A stretch of 64,000 bases of DNA, from NCBI GenBank assembly GCA_026315105.1, contig CM048745.1:543898758-543962757 (forward strand). Direction: 5' to 3'. Origin of the DNA: Locusta migratoria. Lineage: Eukaryota > Arthropoda > Insecta > Orthoptera > Acrididae. Below, piece after piece: positions 23,111 to 34,787 of the stretch. The first letter of the stretch is position 1, and every line of letters starts with the position of its first letter. Below the pieces are notes generated by a model, which was not told the DNA's origin, searched no databases, and saw nothing but the letters and a program-made list of their open reading frames with translations. Both the position numbers and the translations under genes were made by a program.

Positions 23111-23815
23111 GGAATGTGGGTGGAATCAAAACTAAATGGAACTTGTTCGAAGAGAAAGAGAAAACACACGCAGAGATGCAATATTACGTTGACTCTGTGT
23201 ACCTTAACGAAGAAGAGGAGACTAATTATTATGACGTAAATCATTCTACTGTTGATGAGGAAGAGATAAGACAAAGGATTCGTCAGAAAGTGGTTAATAT
23301 TGAAAACATTCCTGAGGAGAGGCTAGTCGAACTAGAGCAGCATCTGTATCAATATCACGTAGTCTTTAAAGAAAAGGTTGGATGTATTAAAGATTACAAG
23401 TACAGTTTCAAGGTGAACAGTCAACAGAAGTTCTACAAGAAACCATATATTATTCCCTTCGCGATGAAAGAGAATGTAGATAAGGAAATCCAAAGAATAC
23501 TTAAGAATAACATTTTTGAAAGGAGTACCTCTAACTTTAACAATCCTATCATACCAGTGGTGAAGAGTAACGGCGAGATACGTCTAGTACTGGACGCCAG
23601 GGAATTAAACGAAATTATTGAAGTAGAAAATGACCGACCCCTGAGCATAGACGAATTATTATCAAGATTTCATGATAAGAAATTTTAGCAGGATTAGATC
23701 TAATCAGTGCCTTTTGGCAAATAGAATTGAGTAGAGAATGTCGGCAATATACAGCCTTTCTGGTAAATGGCAAATCATACCAATTCTGTCGCTTACCTTT
23801 TGGACTGAAAAATTA

Positions 23816-24180
23816 GTACGGCCGCAAAGAACCCCATCCGAATTATTATTGAGCTGCCAGTGAATAACGTCCGTATAAACAAAAGAAGAATACGATCTTT
23901 AGCTGTGCAGAATTTAAAGAAAAGTGCTGAGGCCAGGAACAGAACCCATAATAATAGATATCCAGAAAGAAAATTTGAAGAAGGAGACCTTGTCTTACTA
24001 CGAAACAAAAAGCTGGGTAAACCACATGATAACGGATGCAAGAAGTTTTACCGATAGTATTTGGGACCCTACCGTGTAAACAAAGTCAAACATACTAATG
24101 CTATGGAACTGGTGTCCATAAAGAACAATAAAAATGTAGGACTCAGACACGTTTGTGACATTAAAAAATTTTATCACTAG
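23816..24180 (+). pseudogene. Integrase C-terminal domain after deletion junction
   Basis: The frame 23860-24057 (RINKRRIRSLAVQNLKKSAEARNRT as a loose match, then GDLVLLRNKKLGKP) and its continuation past TAG at 24055-24057 (YLGPYRVNKV, MELVSIKN, RHVCDIKKFYH) form the C-terminal DNA-binding part of a gypsy integrase, including a G-P-Y motif. The zinc-binding and catalytic core of integrase are deleted. The join with RT is near 23815-23830. Confidence 0.8.
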
Positions 24181-24839
24181 TATGTAAGTTGTAATCATAA
24201 TATTGTAAGGGGAACTACACTACATTTGAAAGACTAATGTGATAAACATGACTTGAAGATATTAATGTATTGTATAACTTATCATTTATTTTAATTACTG
24301 AGTATGTGAATGTGAGATGAAAGACTAAAGCTAAGCCCCGTTTGCAGGTTAGCACACAATAAACAAAACAAGTGGATGAGACCTTGGTATGAGGGCCTGC
24401 AGAGCGGCGACAATGCGCTCTTGGACATTAGACGTGCCGCCAGCGGCAGCCGCTACCAGAGGCAACAATTGCGTCGCACGGTCAGCCGCCGCCGGCGCGA
24501 GCGACTTGAAAGCAGCCGACAGCCATGGGCGGTAGCGACTTCAAAGGAACACACACCGCTTCATCCAACGGGACTACGAAATGTAGCGTGTGAAGTGATG
24601 TGCAATAAAGTGGAGCTATCAAGCTCGGCCATGAAGGTCAATTGAGTGCAGTGCTATTTTTTGCAGGTTTATACGCCGATTATGTTACACACCGACGCAT
24701 CCCAACATATCAAATTTTGTAAATAATGTAATGCAACTTCCTACTTTTGTATCTTATGTAATGCCATGTAACCAATATTATGTATCTTTATTTTATGTCA
24801 TGTAATTTTTCCTATATGAAATATGTGTTTTAAGGTTAA

Positions 24840-24874
<35 letters not shown>

Positions 24875-24897
24875 TTTGTTTCTCAACCCGGGCAGGA
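24181..24897 (+). other. Noncoding region between pol and 3' LTR, with GC-rich insert
   Basis: AT-rich DNA surrounds a GC-rich block (about 24376-24610) holding an 89-codon frame rich in Arg and Ser with no recognisable domain. A run of about 32 A (24840-24871) follows. CAACCCGGGCAGGA just before the LTR is the likely polypurine-tract area. No env is recognised. Confidence 0.6.
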
Positions 24898-26265
24898 TGT
24901 AAGAGTACACCTGTTGGTGTATCTTACAGTTTGATTTAAAGTAATGTATATACTGTCTTAAATTTGTTTATTTCATGTATTTTTCATTTGTTGTATGCTA
25001 GATATATTTCTTATGTAACGTCATTTTCTATATTGACTCATTTAGTGTAAACCCGCATGAATGCAAGGACATTCTTATGTTGTAAGTTAGCAATGCGCCA
25101 GAGACAATGTTGAACCTGTATCAAAGGCTGTCTTTGGCACAGAAGTAGTAGCTGTGAGTGTCGCGCTGCTGAAGCAGTCGCGGTGCGGACTCGCCAAAGT
25201 AAAGACATAAAAGCAGTCGCGGTGCGGACTCGCCAAAGTAAAGACATAAAAGCAGTCGCGGAGCGGACTCGCTATAGTAAACACATAAATGTTTTGTTGA
25301 TAGTGCAGAGGCACGCTAGGCGCAGTGTGGCGCGAGTTTAATGCAATTGCAATAAGCCTGAGAGGCGTACTGTTTAATGTATTGAAGAAAGTGCGAAATA
25401 AGTTTATTTATACTCGATCAGTGTAATCTTTTTTCATGTGTGCAAGAAAAGTAATTGTTTGGTACCAAGTCTATTGTCACCGAGTGTGATCGTTGTTGTA
25501 GTAAGAGTACCTATTGTAATCATATCTGTCTTGTATGGACTTCACGACGAAGACGACGAAAGCAGATGAGTACTTTTGTATCATTTTATTTTGTATGCAT
25601 GTAAATGTAGTGTCAACCCAATCAGAACTTTGGTTCAATTATACATGACTTATTTTGAAACCAGTCTTAATTTTGTAAGTAGTTGTAGTCACCCCATTAT
25701 CACCATTATTAGATTATGTTGATTATGCAAGCCTGTACATTGACCAACAAGTTCAATCATTTTCAAAGTAATTACGATCAGTCCTAAAGAAATTGCTAGA
25801 CGATTTAAAGAATTGCTAAACGTGTTACAACCACAGAGACTAGTAATTAAAGTGCAAGAGAGTTTGCAAGTAAAGTAAATTTGGTTTCATTTATGTAGAA
25901 AGTAACCAGACTTGACTGAAGTAATTTTTTTATGAAATACGTTAAATGCCAAACTCTGCTCAGCCAGTTACATGCGTACGCTACCCAGGCCCTGGAACCA
26001 ATACAAAAAAAAAAAAAAAATAAAAAATAAAAAATAAAAAAAATAAAAAAAAAAAAAAAATAGTTTACGTAAAGTTTTATAAGGAAGGTGAATGCTTTAA
26101 ACTATATTATTAAAATATTTGGGAACTTTAACTGTAGTATTTGTGAAGCTCATTGCACCACGCAGTTTCACAGTACTCAGCTATTATCATCGCAATCAGA
26201 GTTTATCTGCTATTACAATTAATTTTGAGATTATTTGACGACCTCCAACAGGCAATTTTCTTTCA
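24898..26265 (+). repeat. 3' LTR (1368 bp)
   Basis: Matches the 5' LTR nearly base for base, including the 39-bp array and the A-rich tract (26005-26059), except for a roughly 298-bp gap after 26220 (joining ...TTACAATT to AATTTTGAG). It ends CTTTCA and is followed by the GCGT duplication at 26266-26269. Confidence 0.93.
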
Positions 26266-26269
26266 GCGT

Positions 26270-27640
26270 TACCACATACGGGGCACTATTATGGCAAAAC
26301 AAAATAAAATTTTGCCCCTCATTCTTACTTCTCTACGCACTTAAGTGAACAATGGCGGAATTACTGAAACCTGTGTCACCATTACTGCCACACAAAGAGT
26401 GAAAGACTTACTTGGTGTTCTGCCCGCCCAAAACCATTTTTTGACCCTCCACTTTCGCAGCTTCTGTTTAGTTACGTATTACAATGGTTCGTAGTTGTCC
26501 TCAAATACGACAAGCAGTTTACACCAGAATTTGAAAAATAGAGTTGTAAAAATTGACACACGTAAATAAAAAGTAACAAAATACGTAAACCATACATATC
26601 AGTACTCAAGTACAAACTTGCAAAGAGTAGGCCTACAGTTTCACAGGCATTATTTTACAGAGAACTAGTTGCTTGGGCTGTTTGATACCCATTTCGAAAA
26701 ATCAGAATAATCCTCTTACTAATAATAGTAATAATACTGTTAGAGGATTAACTATAAAGGACGTAGAGGAATTATGCATAAAATTTAAATTCATTTTTAG
26801 ACAAGCGCTAAAGAAATATGGGCGACTAAGTGAATTATCGATGGAAAAGATCCAGTGCTACTTGATAGCAATATTCGGCAAATTGTTAGAAACGAAAGAC
26901 GATTGAACTCTCGTTAAAAAACGAAAACAAGCGAATGAGGACAGGCAAAAGTTTTTGGTAGATACCTTTCGATAACCAGAAAAACTTCGTTTCCTATCTA
27001 AAACCGATAAACGCGTGAAAGGCGTCTATCCAGTCTGATGTGGCGATAGAAGACAGGAAAAGGAAAGCCGACGATGGAAATTTCACGTTTACGAAAATGT
27101 AAAAAAAAAAAAAAAAATCATTGAAACGTACCGTCGTTTGACCATCGCAAATATTCCAGAATAGAGGCATTTATAATGTTCAGAAGATAGAATATCTCCC
27201 TGTACATCACTTGGTATGAAGTGTCAACGGTGTTCCATGAAAGAGGATGAACGTCTAGAAGGAGTGGTGCTGTCTTGCGCTGGAGGTTCTTAACTACTCC
27301 CAAAGGCAGAAGAGCCACCAGATGGCGAACGGGTAACCACTCCATTAAAGTCCCGAACGGGCATCTAAAACATCAACAGCTCATGATGTAATACTGTACT
27401 GAAAATTCTACGGAGAGATATTTGTCCCCCATTTGGATCTCTCCAAAACTATTTCATATTTGTCAAATAAATTTTTAGAAACGAAGTTAACGACAGTAGT
27501 TCATACTGAGCCTGTGATGGGGAAAGTGAACTTGTACTAGTTTTGATGACCAGTGATTTAACACATTTTGAGAAAAACATTATGATGCACATACACAAGA
27601 AGACAAATGCGAAAAAATATGAAAATGAAGTTTCAGCCTA
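26270..27640. other. Anonymous DNA
   Basis: No family recognised. A 77-codon + frame (26673-26906) and a 75-codon minus frame (27118-27345) have no discernible motif. An A run lies at 27102-27117. Confidence 0.55.
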
Positions 27641-27659
27641 GTGGTTCATCCATCGAAAA

Positions 27660-28870
27660 TATTAACCTCAATTTTTATAAAGCTTATAGAGCAAAACGCC
27701 GATGTCACACTCTAAGAAGATGAGCTTTGTTTCCGGAAAGACAGAAGTGCCAGGGTAGCGTCATTTGTCCGAAACCCAGGTCTTGACAAAGCATTAGAAA
27801 AGAGCATAGCTTTCGTAAATATACATAAACCATGTGATAATATTAAATGGTACCAAATGTTTGGTATTATCGAAAACGTTCGAAGAGACTACAAAGGCAG
27901 AAAGATAATATGAATCCTATACAGAAACGATGGATGGAAAAATCATGATCAGATGATGATACAAAAGGTGTCAGACAGGGATGTGCGTTACCTCCAGATA
28001 TCTTCGGTTTGTCTATAGAAGAGGCGCGCTTAAAATCAGAGACATTCACAGATAGGTAATCTAATTCATGGCCAAAAAATAGATATGCTACCATTAGCCT
28101 AGGACATACCAGTCCTAGCTAAGAGTGAAGACGACATTAATATAATTGATAAAGCTATGGGGAAAGAATTTAATTTGAAAATAAATAAATCAAAATCAAA
28201 AGAATGGCTTTTGACAATAAAGGGCAAGCTAAAATCGAAGTTAATGTAGCCAATGTACTGCTTGAACAATACGATAGATTTATCTGGGCTGTACGATCCC
28301 TAGGGATGGAAGGAGCAAGATAGAAGTAAGAAGCAGAATTGCTTAAGCTAAAGGTGCTTCTAAAGAAAAGGGAAAGTTCATTACTTCCAAGGTTCTTGAA
28401 GTCACGAAAGGTTTCTGAAATCTTGTATGTGGAAGGTGGTATGATACGTTTGTGTAGCATGGTCTCTTGTAATTGAGGGAAAAAAGAAAGCTAAATTCTT
28501 CTAAAATACCATGTTTTCGGTCAATGCTCAAAATAAAATGGATTCAAGAAGCTGAAAATGAAGCAGTCTTGGAAAGAGAAGTTAAAATAAACTTGTGCAG
28601 AGTGGTTGGTAAAAGATGAGTTCAACTTCCACATCATCTCATCAGTCATAAAGAACTCTTGAAAACAATAATAGAGCAACATGTCGGGAAAGAAGACCAA
28701 GAGGAACACCTCGACAGTATAACGTGCGCCAAATCGTGAAAGATGTTGGATGCAAGACATGTGAAGGAATAAAGAGAAAAGCGGAAAGATTAGATTAGGC
28801 GGGACTTTCAGAATGGAGACTTGCTGCCATCATTACTGTTGCAAAGAAAGAAGGCGTAGAGAAGCAGTTG
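27660..28870 (+). mobile_element. Decayed LINE (RTE-like RT and C-terminus)
   Basis: In shifting + frames: CFRKDRSARVA (F-G-F-R-x-x-R-S-T-R equivalent), IAFVNIHKPCDNIKWYQMF (motif A region, Asp retained), IENVRRDYKGRK, GVRQGCALPPDIF-like (motif B, about 27966-28005), ADD-like then INIIDKAMGKEFNLKINKSKSKE (28130-28205). The C-terminal end is near 28790-28870 (RMETCCHHYCCKERRRRE, matching W-R-x-A-A endings). No intact frame exceeds about 100 codons. Older than the 9856 copy and possibly another subfamily. Confidence 0.6.
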
Positions 28871-30257
28871 AGAGATGGGGTGCTTTAAAGTATTTTACAG
28901 TAAAAAGCACTGACCTGTACTTGGCGTCCTTCATGAGAAGAAAATACACCTTGCTTCTATTTCAAAGGACGATTTTACCAACTCCAACTTTTCAACATCA
29001 AACTAGCAAAAGGTCTTTACTCCGATTGTTTCTCACTGACTTAAGCTCTCTGGATTAACTGATTTCTGCTTCAGACTGACTGACTTCTCGAGTGCTTCGC
29101 AACACTACTTATATTGTTGTAAACAACCACAACTGCTACTTACAATTTCATTACGCTAATTTAAATCGAATGGAGATTAAAGAACAGTCACAAATATTTA
29201 CAATAAAAAACAAATGCTGTTTTTGTACAATACTGTTGTAGAAGTAGGAGAAAATCTGTGAAATGTTTTACAAACAATAATTACACTTAACTAATTACAT
29301 GAAAAATAATGGAATTCTGAAGCAGTTATCATTCACTGTGGTTTGTAATGACACCATTTTTCTATGTTATATCCAGTTTGTTAATTTATTATTCCTAGCT
29401 CGAAAGTAGTGCATGTCTATTGATTAGTTACATGGAATTTTCCGGAATCTTAATTGTGGACTATTTACATATTTTATCGTACTTCTGTAGTCTAAAAATG
29501 TTGTTAACATACATAATTAGCTGCTAAAACGCGCGAGAAGTTTATAGACTATGAAAAATAGTAGCGAACATTTTGGAATCTTAGTACTTACAGTAATTGA
29601 TAACATTCTTTTCCGAATTGATAACTGTTTCTTTGTGCTTCTATAGGTCAAAAAACGCAGTTTATGTAAATACATATTTGCTAAATAATGTACAAACATA
29701 ACAGGTTGGAACATATTTGAATATCACACACTGTCTCTTCAATGTATTAATTAACTACCGGATTTTGATAGCAATATTTTTTACATGTACAAGTATGCAG
29801 TCCACAAATATTTTTAATGGTATTCCCAACCACTCGTATTTACATATGCTGGTAGCTTGTGCTGGAATAGTGTCGTTTGTTAAATGAAAATGAACAGTAT
29901 CGGGTGCTTCAGTGACACTTATTCGGTTATGGTACAGTAATAGTTGGAATTACGGTTCGGTTCTCCAAAGAGTAATCAGCGTCATTAGCCACTTTGTTAT
30001 TTTGCACTTATCGGCAGTATTTTGTACAGTAGAAACTCTCTGGCGTCTGGAAAACTCCGTACGTAGCTCCTGTTCATAAGAAAGGAAAAAGAACGGACTG
30101 GCATAATACCAATGAAACAACGATTTTATGCAGAAATCCTAAACACATTCTCTGTTGGAATACAATAAATTTCTTTGAAGGAGAGCGGCTGACAGAAAAA
30201 GGGGGGGGGGGGTATGAATAAGGATATGTACTAACATGAGAATGGAATGAAAACATT
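28871..30257. other. Anonymous AT-rich DNA
   Basis: No gene recognised. A run of 12 G lies at 30199-30210. Confidence 0.6.
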
Positions 30258-30440
30258 GCCGCTGTGGAGTGGCCGAAGGCTCTAAGGCGCCTTGCTGCGG
30301 AGCACACGAACACTCACCGTCGGAGGTGCGAGTTCTCCTGCGGCGTCGATGTGTGTGTTGTCCTTAGGTTAGATGTATTAGTTTGTAAGTCAACAGACTG
30401 AAGGACATAGCAGTTTGGTCCAATAGGTTTATAAACATTT
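30258..30440 (+). repeat. tRNA-derived SINE, variant subfamily
   Basis: The head GCTGTGGAGTGGCCGAAGGC and CTGCGGAGCACACG resemble a type II (long variable arm) tRNA. A degenerate B box (GAGGTGCGAGTTCTCC) and a body with GTGTGTGTTGTCCTTAGGTT and GGTTTATAAACATTTGAG follow. It is the same subfamily as 57264-57455. Confidence 0.8.
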
Positions 30441-30560
30441 GAGCTATTTTTCTATTTTTTTTTCAACTTATTTTTTTAATGAAATCAATTCTAAGCAACG
30501 ATGAATACCGGTCTACTGCCTGCATAAAATTAATGTAACTACCAGAATGATATTTTCGTC

Positions 30561-30861
30561 CAACTAACAATAGAAAGCAGTCAATATCGCAATTTATTTG
30601 TTTTCACTGGTAACTGGTTTAGGACACTTACATGACTATCATCAGACCACAACTGTAATGTTGGCCAACAGCTGTTTACAGCTGGAGTCGCCTAAAGGTT
30701 TAGTGTTGAACAGTCAACATTAAACCTTTAGGCAGCTCCATCTCTAAACAGCTGTTGCCAACATTACAGTTGTGGTCTGATGATAGTCATGTAAGTGACC
30801 TAAACCAGTTACCAGTGAAAACAAATAAATTGCGATATTGACTGACTTGTATTGTTAGTTG
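30561..30861. repeat. Large palindrome with hammerhead-like sequence in arms
   Basis: The arms 30561-30709 and 30714-30861 are imperfect reverse complements around a 4-base centre. Each arm contains, read outward from the centre, a CTGATGA followed by a small GTCA/TGAC hairpin and TAAAC (30777-30805 on +), which is a mutated hammerhead core. The shape resembles inverted PLE terminal repeats or a foldback element. Confidence 0.8.
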
Positions 30862-30891
30862 AATTAATAAATGCAAATAAGATCGCTGTTT

Positions 30892-31320
30892 CATAATGTT
30901 CTCAAAAATAATGATATTTTCACTCTGCAGCGGAACGTGCGCTAAAATGACTCTTACTGGCAGATTGAAACTATGTGCTGGAGTCGTAATTCGAATCTGC
31001 GAGCTTTGCCTTTCGCGGACTAGCGCTCTATGGACTGAGCTAACCCGGTACGCTTCATTGTCCGTCCACATAGCTTTACGTCCGCCAGTACCAGTCTCCT
31101 GCTTTCCAACCTTCACAGAACTTCTCCAGCGAATCCTGCAGGACTAGAACTCCTGGAAGAAATTTAATGTGGAGACATGGGTTAGCCACAGCCTTGAGGA
31201 CGTTTTCAAAACGATGTTTTTCCCTCTGCAGCGGAGTGTGCGCTGATATGAAACTTACCTGGGTGTTTGGAACTGTGTACCGGAACCGGGATTCGAACCT
31301 GTAATATCAGCCCTTCGCGG
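30892..31320 (-). repeat. tRNA-like repeat of the CTGCCAGGAAGTTTC family
   Basis: Two partial copies in the same antisense orientation: TTTCACTCTGCAGCGGAA, a degenerate tRNA-like segment at 30985-31050 (TTTGCCTTTCGCGG, CTGAGCTAACCC), the tail ACTCCTGGAAGAAA, and a second start at 31220 (CTCTGCAGCGGAGTGTGCGC). The second copy breaks off at 31320 inside the tRNA-like part. Confidence 0.8.
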
Positions 31321-33300
31321 TGTGACAAGATGGTTGAGCGGAGTAGTGGGCATGGGGTTAAATTAGTAGGCGTGGAGTTAAGATAACATCAAAAGTGCTT
31401 TTATTGCCTTAAGTTGTTACACGGTGAAAAGAGTACGCAGTATAATTTTCATTTAAGTTTTGCTGTCATACTGTATTAAGTATGTTTTGTTATAAAATCC
31501 TAAGCTATAATTCTGTAGAAAACAAATTTATGTAATATTTTGTACCATGTCATTAATCGATATAATATACTGTACTTATTTTCATATCTTTGCTGTTTTA
31601 TCTTTGGAGTGTGTCTTGCACTCCCAGTTGTTGCGTTTAAAGAGTCGTTCTGTGACCTTCGTGCAGAGGAGTCGATGTGTGATTGTCGTAGAGAGCAGTC
31701 GTTGTGTGGTTGTGGTAGAGTTGAGTCGTTTAGTAGTAGTCGGGGAACTGTCGAGTTAGTCTGTCTGTGTGTTAGACTCGAAGAATAAAAATTCGGAAAG
31801 TTTAAGCCATGTCGGCAAATTGTAATTTTTGTATGGAAATTAATCTGTCTCAAATAAGGTAAAACTTGTATTTTTCTATTGTTATGTTTGGTAGCCTGTA
31901 ATTGAACTATTGTAGTTGGTCTTTGTCTTCTTTTGCTAATGAATACTGTTTGGTGCAGCTTGCATTTATCATTTAACCCTGAGTCATTTTACCAGTTCCT
32001 CGTTTCTTTCACCAATTTGAATTGCAATCCGTTCTGATCATTGTTTCTTGTGACAGTGTTGCATAATTGTTGTGTTTGTAAATGTGCTAATTATAACATT
32101 TCGTTGTAGGCATTTTGTCATGATCAATTGGTCTATTAATGAGAACAGGAAGTAGTTTGTTCATAAATCCATTAAAGTTCATAGTTATAGATTTCCTCAG
32201 TCTCAATGAAAGTTCAAATTAATAAGTCAGTTATGTTAGTAACAGTTAACCCAGAATGATAAGAACGGCAGCTTATTATTTTCATTCTTGTCTGTAAGAA
32301 TTCGTACACAGTGTCTTATCTTATTTCTTTGATTCGTCTGCTCCCATTGCAGAACAATTTTAGTTTATATTGTCGATTTCAGAGTGGTTGGGTACAGCTG
32401 CAAAGTTGAGGTTCATACAGAAGACATGCAAGATTTCCTCGTAGTTGACTTGATACTTCTTGAAAATTTTTCAATTTTTGAGACACTTACATGTATATAT
32501 TTCATCTTAAATCTTGTTTTAATAATAATGATTCGTCAGATTAAAATTATAAAACATTTGTTTTGACGTCAATCCAGAAAGAAGGGCAGTATTGCAAAAC
32601 TAATGACAAAATTGTGAAAACAAATCACTTATAACGATCTTCTGAAGTCATATGAAGATAATTAATAGCTTATGAGAAAAAATTAAACGAATAATAATTC
32701 CGTGCTATCTGGTTAAAGTGATTTGTCTCATCAAAAGAGAAGTAGATCACGTAAAGAGATGAAACATACTTGCAGTGAGTGATACTTGATATCATTACCA
32801 GATTTGTAGGACTTTTTTTATTACGTTGAATCAGTATGATAGTTGTTGTACAAATAGGCACATTATCAAGTGCAGTGAGTTGATATCCAATTAATGTCTT
32901 TGTTTGACATCTTATTTATTCGATCTACTGGTATATGGTGCACGCTATTAGATCTGAACTTTTCATTTGCTCACATTGTTTGTCACCCCCGAGATTAATG
33001 TGTAGACCAATTACGAGTTTAATTACTGTTCACTTATTAAGTACTTACAATTTAAAGTGTTATCCGTTGCGCATCAGACAAAACCACATATACGTAAGAT
33101 TACTGCATTCCATTTTAGTTGCAATTTATTCTAACAGGGCAAAGGAAGGTACTAAGTCTCATTGCTTAGTCAAGTTATTTTGAAGTCAAAGCCACAACAA
33201 AAAATTTATTTGCGAATTTTAGTGGGCACGGTCACTTAACACAAACAGTGACACGTTTTTCCCACACACACGTAGTACCTTTAGCATTCATAAAAAAACA
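31321..33300. other. AT-rich DNA with 27-bp tandem repeat
   Basis: No gene recognised. Four degenerate 27-bp units lie at 31644-31751 (each starting GTCGTT/GTCGAT). AATAAA at 31784 follows. The region could be part of an unrecognised LTR, since TGTGAC starts right where the tRNA-like repeat breaks off, but no second LTR was found. Confidence 0.5.
31644..31751. repeat. 27-bp degenerate tandem repeat, four units
   Basis: Units start at 31644, 31671, 31698 and 31725. Since 27 is divisible by 3, open frames across it show 9-residue periodicity (on the minus strand NDSTLPQPH, NDCSLRQSH, IDSSARRSQ). Confidence 0.85.
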
Positions 33301-33515
33301 TCGTGGTTGGTGGCTGGGTTTTGCCGAATCTCCGAGGGTGGCGTACTCTCGTCAGTAGAGCCGAGCCACCAAGGAATGCCGAATCGACAGGCAAGTGTCG
33401 TCGGGAACCTGCGTGTCGAAACTTCCAGCAGCAGCCACGCGGTACGGTCCGCGACTCGGCCAGACCACCAGGCTGAGTGAAATGTGTATGTAGATAAAAA
33501 ATAAAATAAAGAAAC
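33300..33515 (+). repeat. Possible retroposon with A-rich tail
   Basis: A GC-rich 180-bp block (GGTGGCTGGGTTTTGCCGAA to CCAGGCTGAGTGAAATGTG) is followed by AAAAAATAAAATAAAG. The structure fits a SINE, but no tRNA- or 5S-like promoter is evident. Confidence 0.3.
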
Positions 33516-33596
33516 TATTTACCAACTTTGTGTACCCCAGGGGCAGGCGTCGCCCTCGTACTGCGAGCAGGCGCTCTAGTTAAATATATGTGCATT

Positions 33597-34131
33597 ATTC
33601 CAAGAGGATATAAAATGTAGAATGGCAATGGGTAGAAAAGCGTTATTGAAAAAGGGAAATTTGTTAACCTCGAATATTGATTTAAGCCTAAGGAAGTTCT
33701 TTCTGAAGGCAGTTGTGTGGAGAGTTGCCTTGTATGGGAGTGAACCATGGACGATAAACAGTGTGGACAGGAAGAGGAATAGAGACTTTTGAAATGTGGT
33801 GCTACAGAAGAATGCTGAAGGTTAGATGGGTGGAACGCGTAACTAATGAGGAGGTACTAAACAGAATTGGTGAGGAAAGGAATTTCTGGCTAAAAGAAGG
33901 GATCGATTGGTAGTACCCATTCTTAGGCATCAAGGAGTCGTGAATTTAGCATTGGATGGAAGGGCGTGGGGTAAAAACCGCAGAGGAAGACCAAGAGATG
34001 GATACAGTAAGCAGATTCAGAAAGATGTAGGTTGCCGCTGTTCTGTGGAGTTGAAGAGGCTTGCTCAGGATAGAGTACTGTAGAGAGCTGCATCACCCAG
34101 TCTCCGGACTGAAGACCACTACAACAACAAC
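33597..34131 (+). mobile_element. RTE-like LINE 3' end
   Basis: Matches the 3' 530 bp of the 9856-11340 LINE (EDIKCRMAMGRKA through GRPRDGYSK). It ends CTGAAGACCACTACAACAAC. The frame is broken after about 33770. It is severely 5'-truncated, typical of target-primed reverse transcription. Confidence 0.9.
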
Positions 34132-34189
34132 TTTCGGATTCACCGAATAAGGGGTTAAATATAAAAGACCTTTCTTTACCATCGGCGGA

Positions 34190-34690
34190 CTGTGATCCAA
34201 CGCTAGTGCACGCGTGCGAGAAGTAGTTGTTTCCCCAGTTGGCAGTGCCGGCAGCTCCACGTGTGCTGGTACGCCTGCGCCCGCGTTTCTCATTACGAGT
34301 CAGCCGCGGCGAGACACTCAGCCCTGGCGGGAGCTGAGAGGCGCGACCACTTGTCCCGCAGAGGCGCCCTCATAAATAAAACACGGCCGCGACGCCGGCG
34401 CCGGCGACGCCAAATTTTCCGGCACATCTCGCGCCGATCTGGCGGGCGGCGCCGCTTTGACAAATGACGCCCCGGGGTCGCCAGCCGGCGTCCGCGGCGC
34501 AGACACTGTGCGGGGCGGCCGACGGCGAACACGGCCGGAACGAATTCCGCGAATAATTTGTCCGGCGGAGCGGCCAAAAAAGAGAGGTGCTGATAAAAAT
34601 TTGTCGTCTGTCATCCCACATGGGCCGCCGGCTGCCACCGAAAGCGTCCGACAGCCAGATGGCGGCTTCTGTGACTGATATTCTCGGCGA
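34190..34690. promoter_or_regulatory. CpG-rich island
   Basis: A sharp GC- and CpG-dense block in otherwise AT-rich surroundings (for example GACGCCGGCGCCGGCGACGC, GGCGGGCGGCGCCGC). It could be a host promoter/5' exon or the GC-rich leader of an unrecognised element. Open frames in it are compositional and show no domain. Confidence 0.45.
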
Positions 34691-34787
34691 TAACGTTTCG
34701 AGGACTCGGAGGAGAAGTCAGAAATATGGTATGCACTCAACCAAGTACGGAGGTAACTACAGAGGGGTCCAAAAAATGTATCCACTG

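Larger units (their letters stand above)
21277..23815 (+). pseudogene. pol: Pol N-terminal part: acidic linker, two retropepsins, start of RT
   Basis: The -1 frame after gag is open to 23685 apart from TAA at 22048-22050 and TGA at 22660-22662. It encodes an acidic linker (21350-21800, runs such as DDEEESD), a first aspartic protease (DTGS 22060-22071, LIIGAD 22285-22302), a charged spacer, a second protease (DTGS 22825-22836, VVIGAD 23041-23058), and the RT fingers (KPYIIPFAMKENVDKEIQ, IRLVLDARELN). A one-base loss near 23685 shifts to LAGLDLISAFWQIELSREC (motif A Asp) and CRLPFGLKN, ending at about 23815. The catalytic Y-x-D-D, RNase H and most of integrase are absent. Confidence 0.85.
17282..26265 (+). 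mobile_element. Complete-boundary Ty3/gypsy-type LTR retrotransposon with deleted pol
   Basis: LTRs at 17282-18952 and 24898-26265 both begin TGTAAGAG and end in CA. GCGT is duplicated on both sides (17278-17281 and 26266-26269). A primer-binding site candidate (TGGCGACACCACTGCC) starts at 18955, just after the 5' LTR. Order: gag (19135-21289), a -1 frameshift signal, a pol frame with two proteases and the start of RT (21277-23815), a deletion junction, the integrase C-terminus (to 24180), an unexplained 0.7 kb, then the 3' LTR. The LTRs look almost identical apart from one large indel and length changes in an A-rich tract. The protein frames carry stops and frameshifts, so mobilisation was probably by enzymes in trans. 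No env-like frame is seen. Confidence 0.93.

Noticed and set aside
24376..24645. env or host gene in the LTR element
   Set aside because: No signal peptide, membrane segment or known domain; Arg/Ser-rich composition only.
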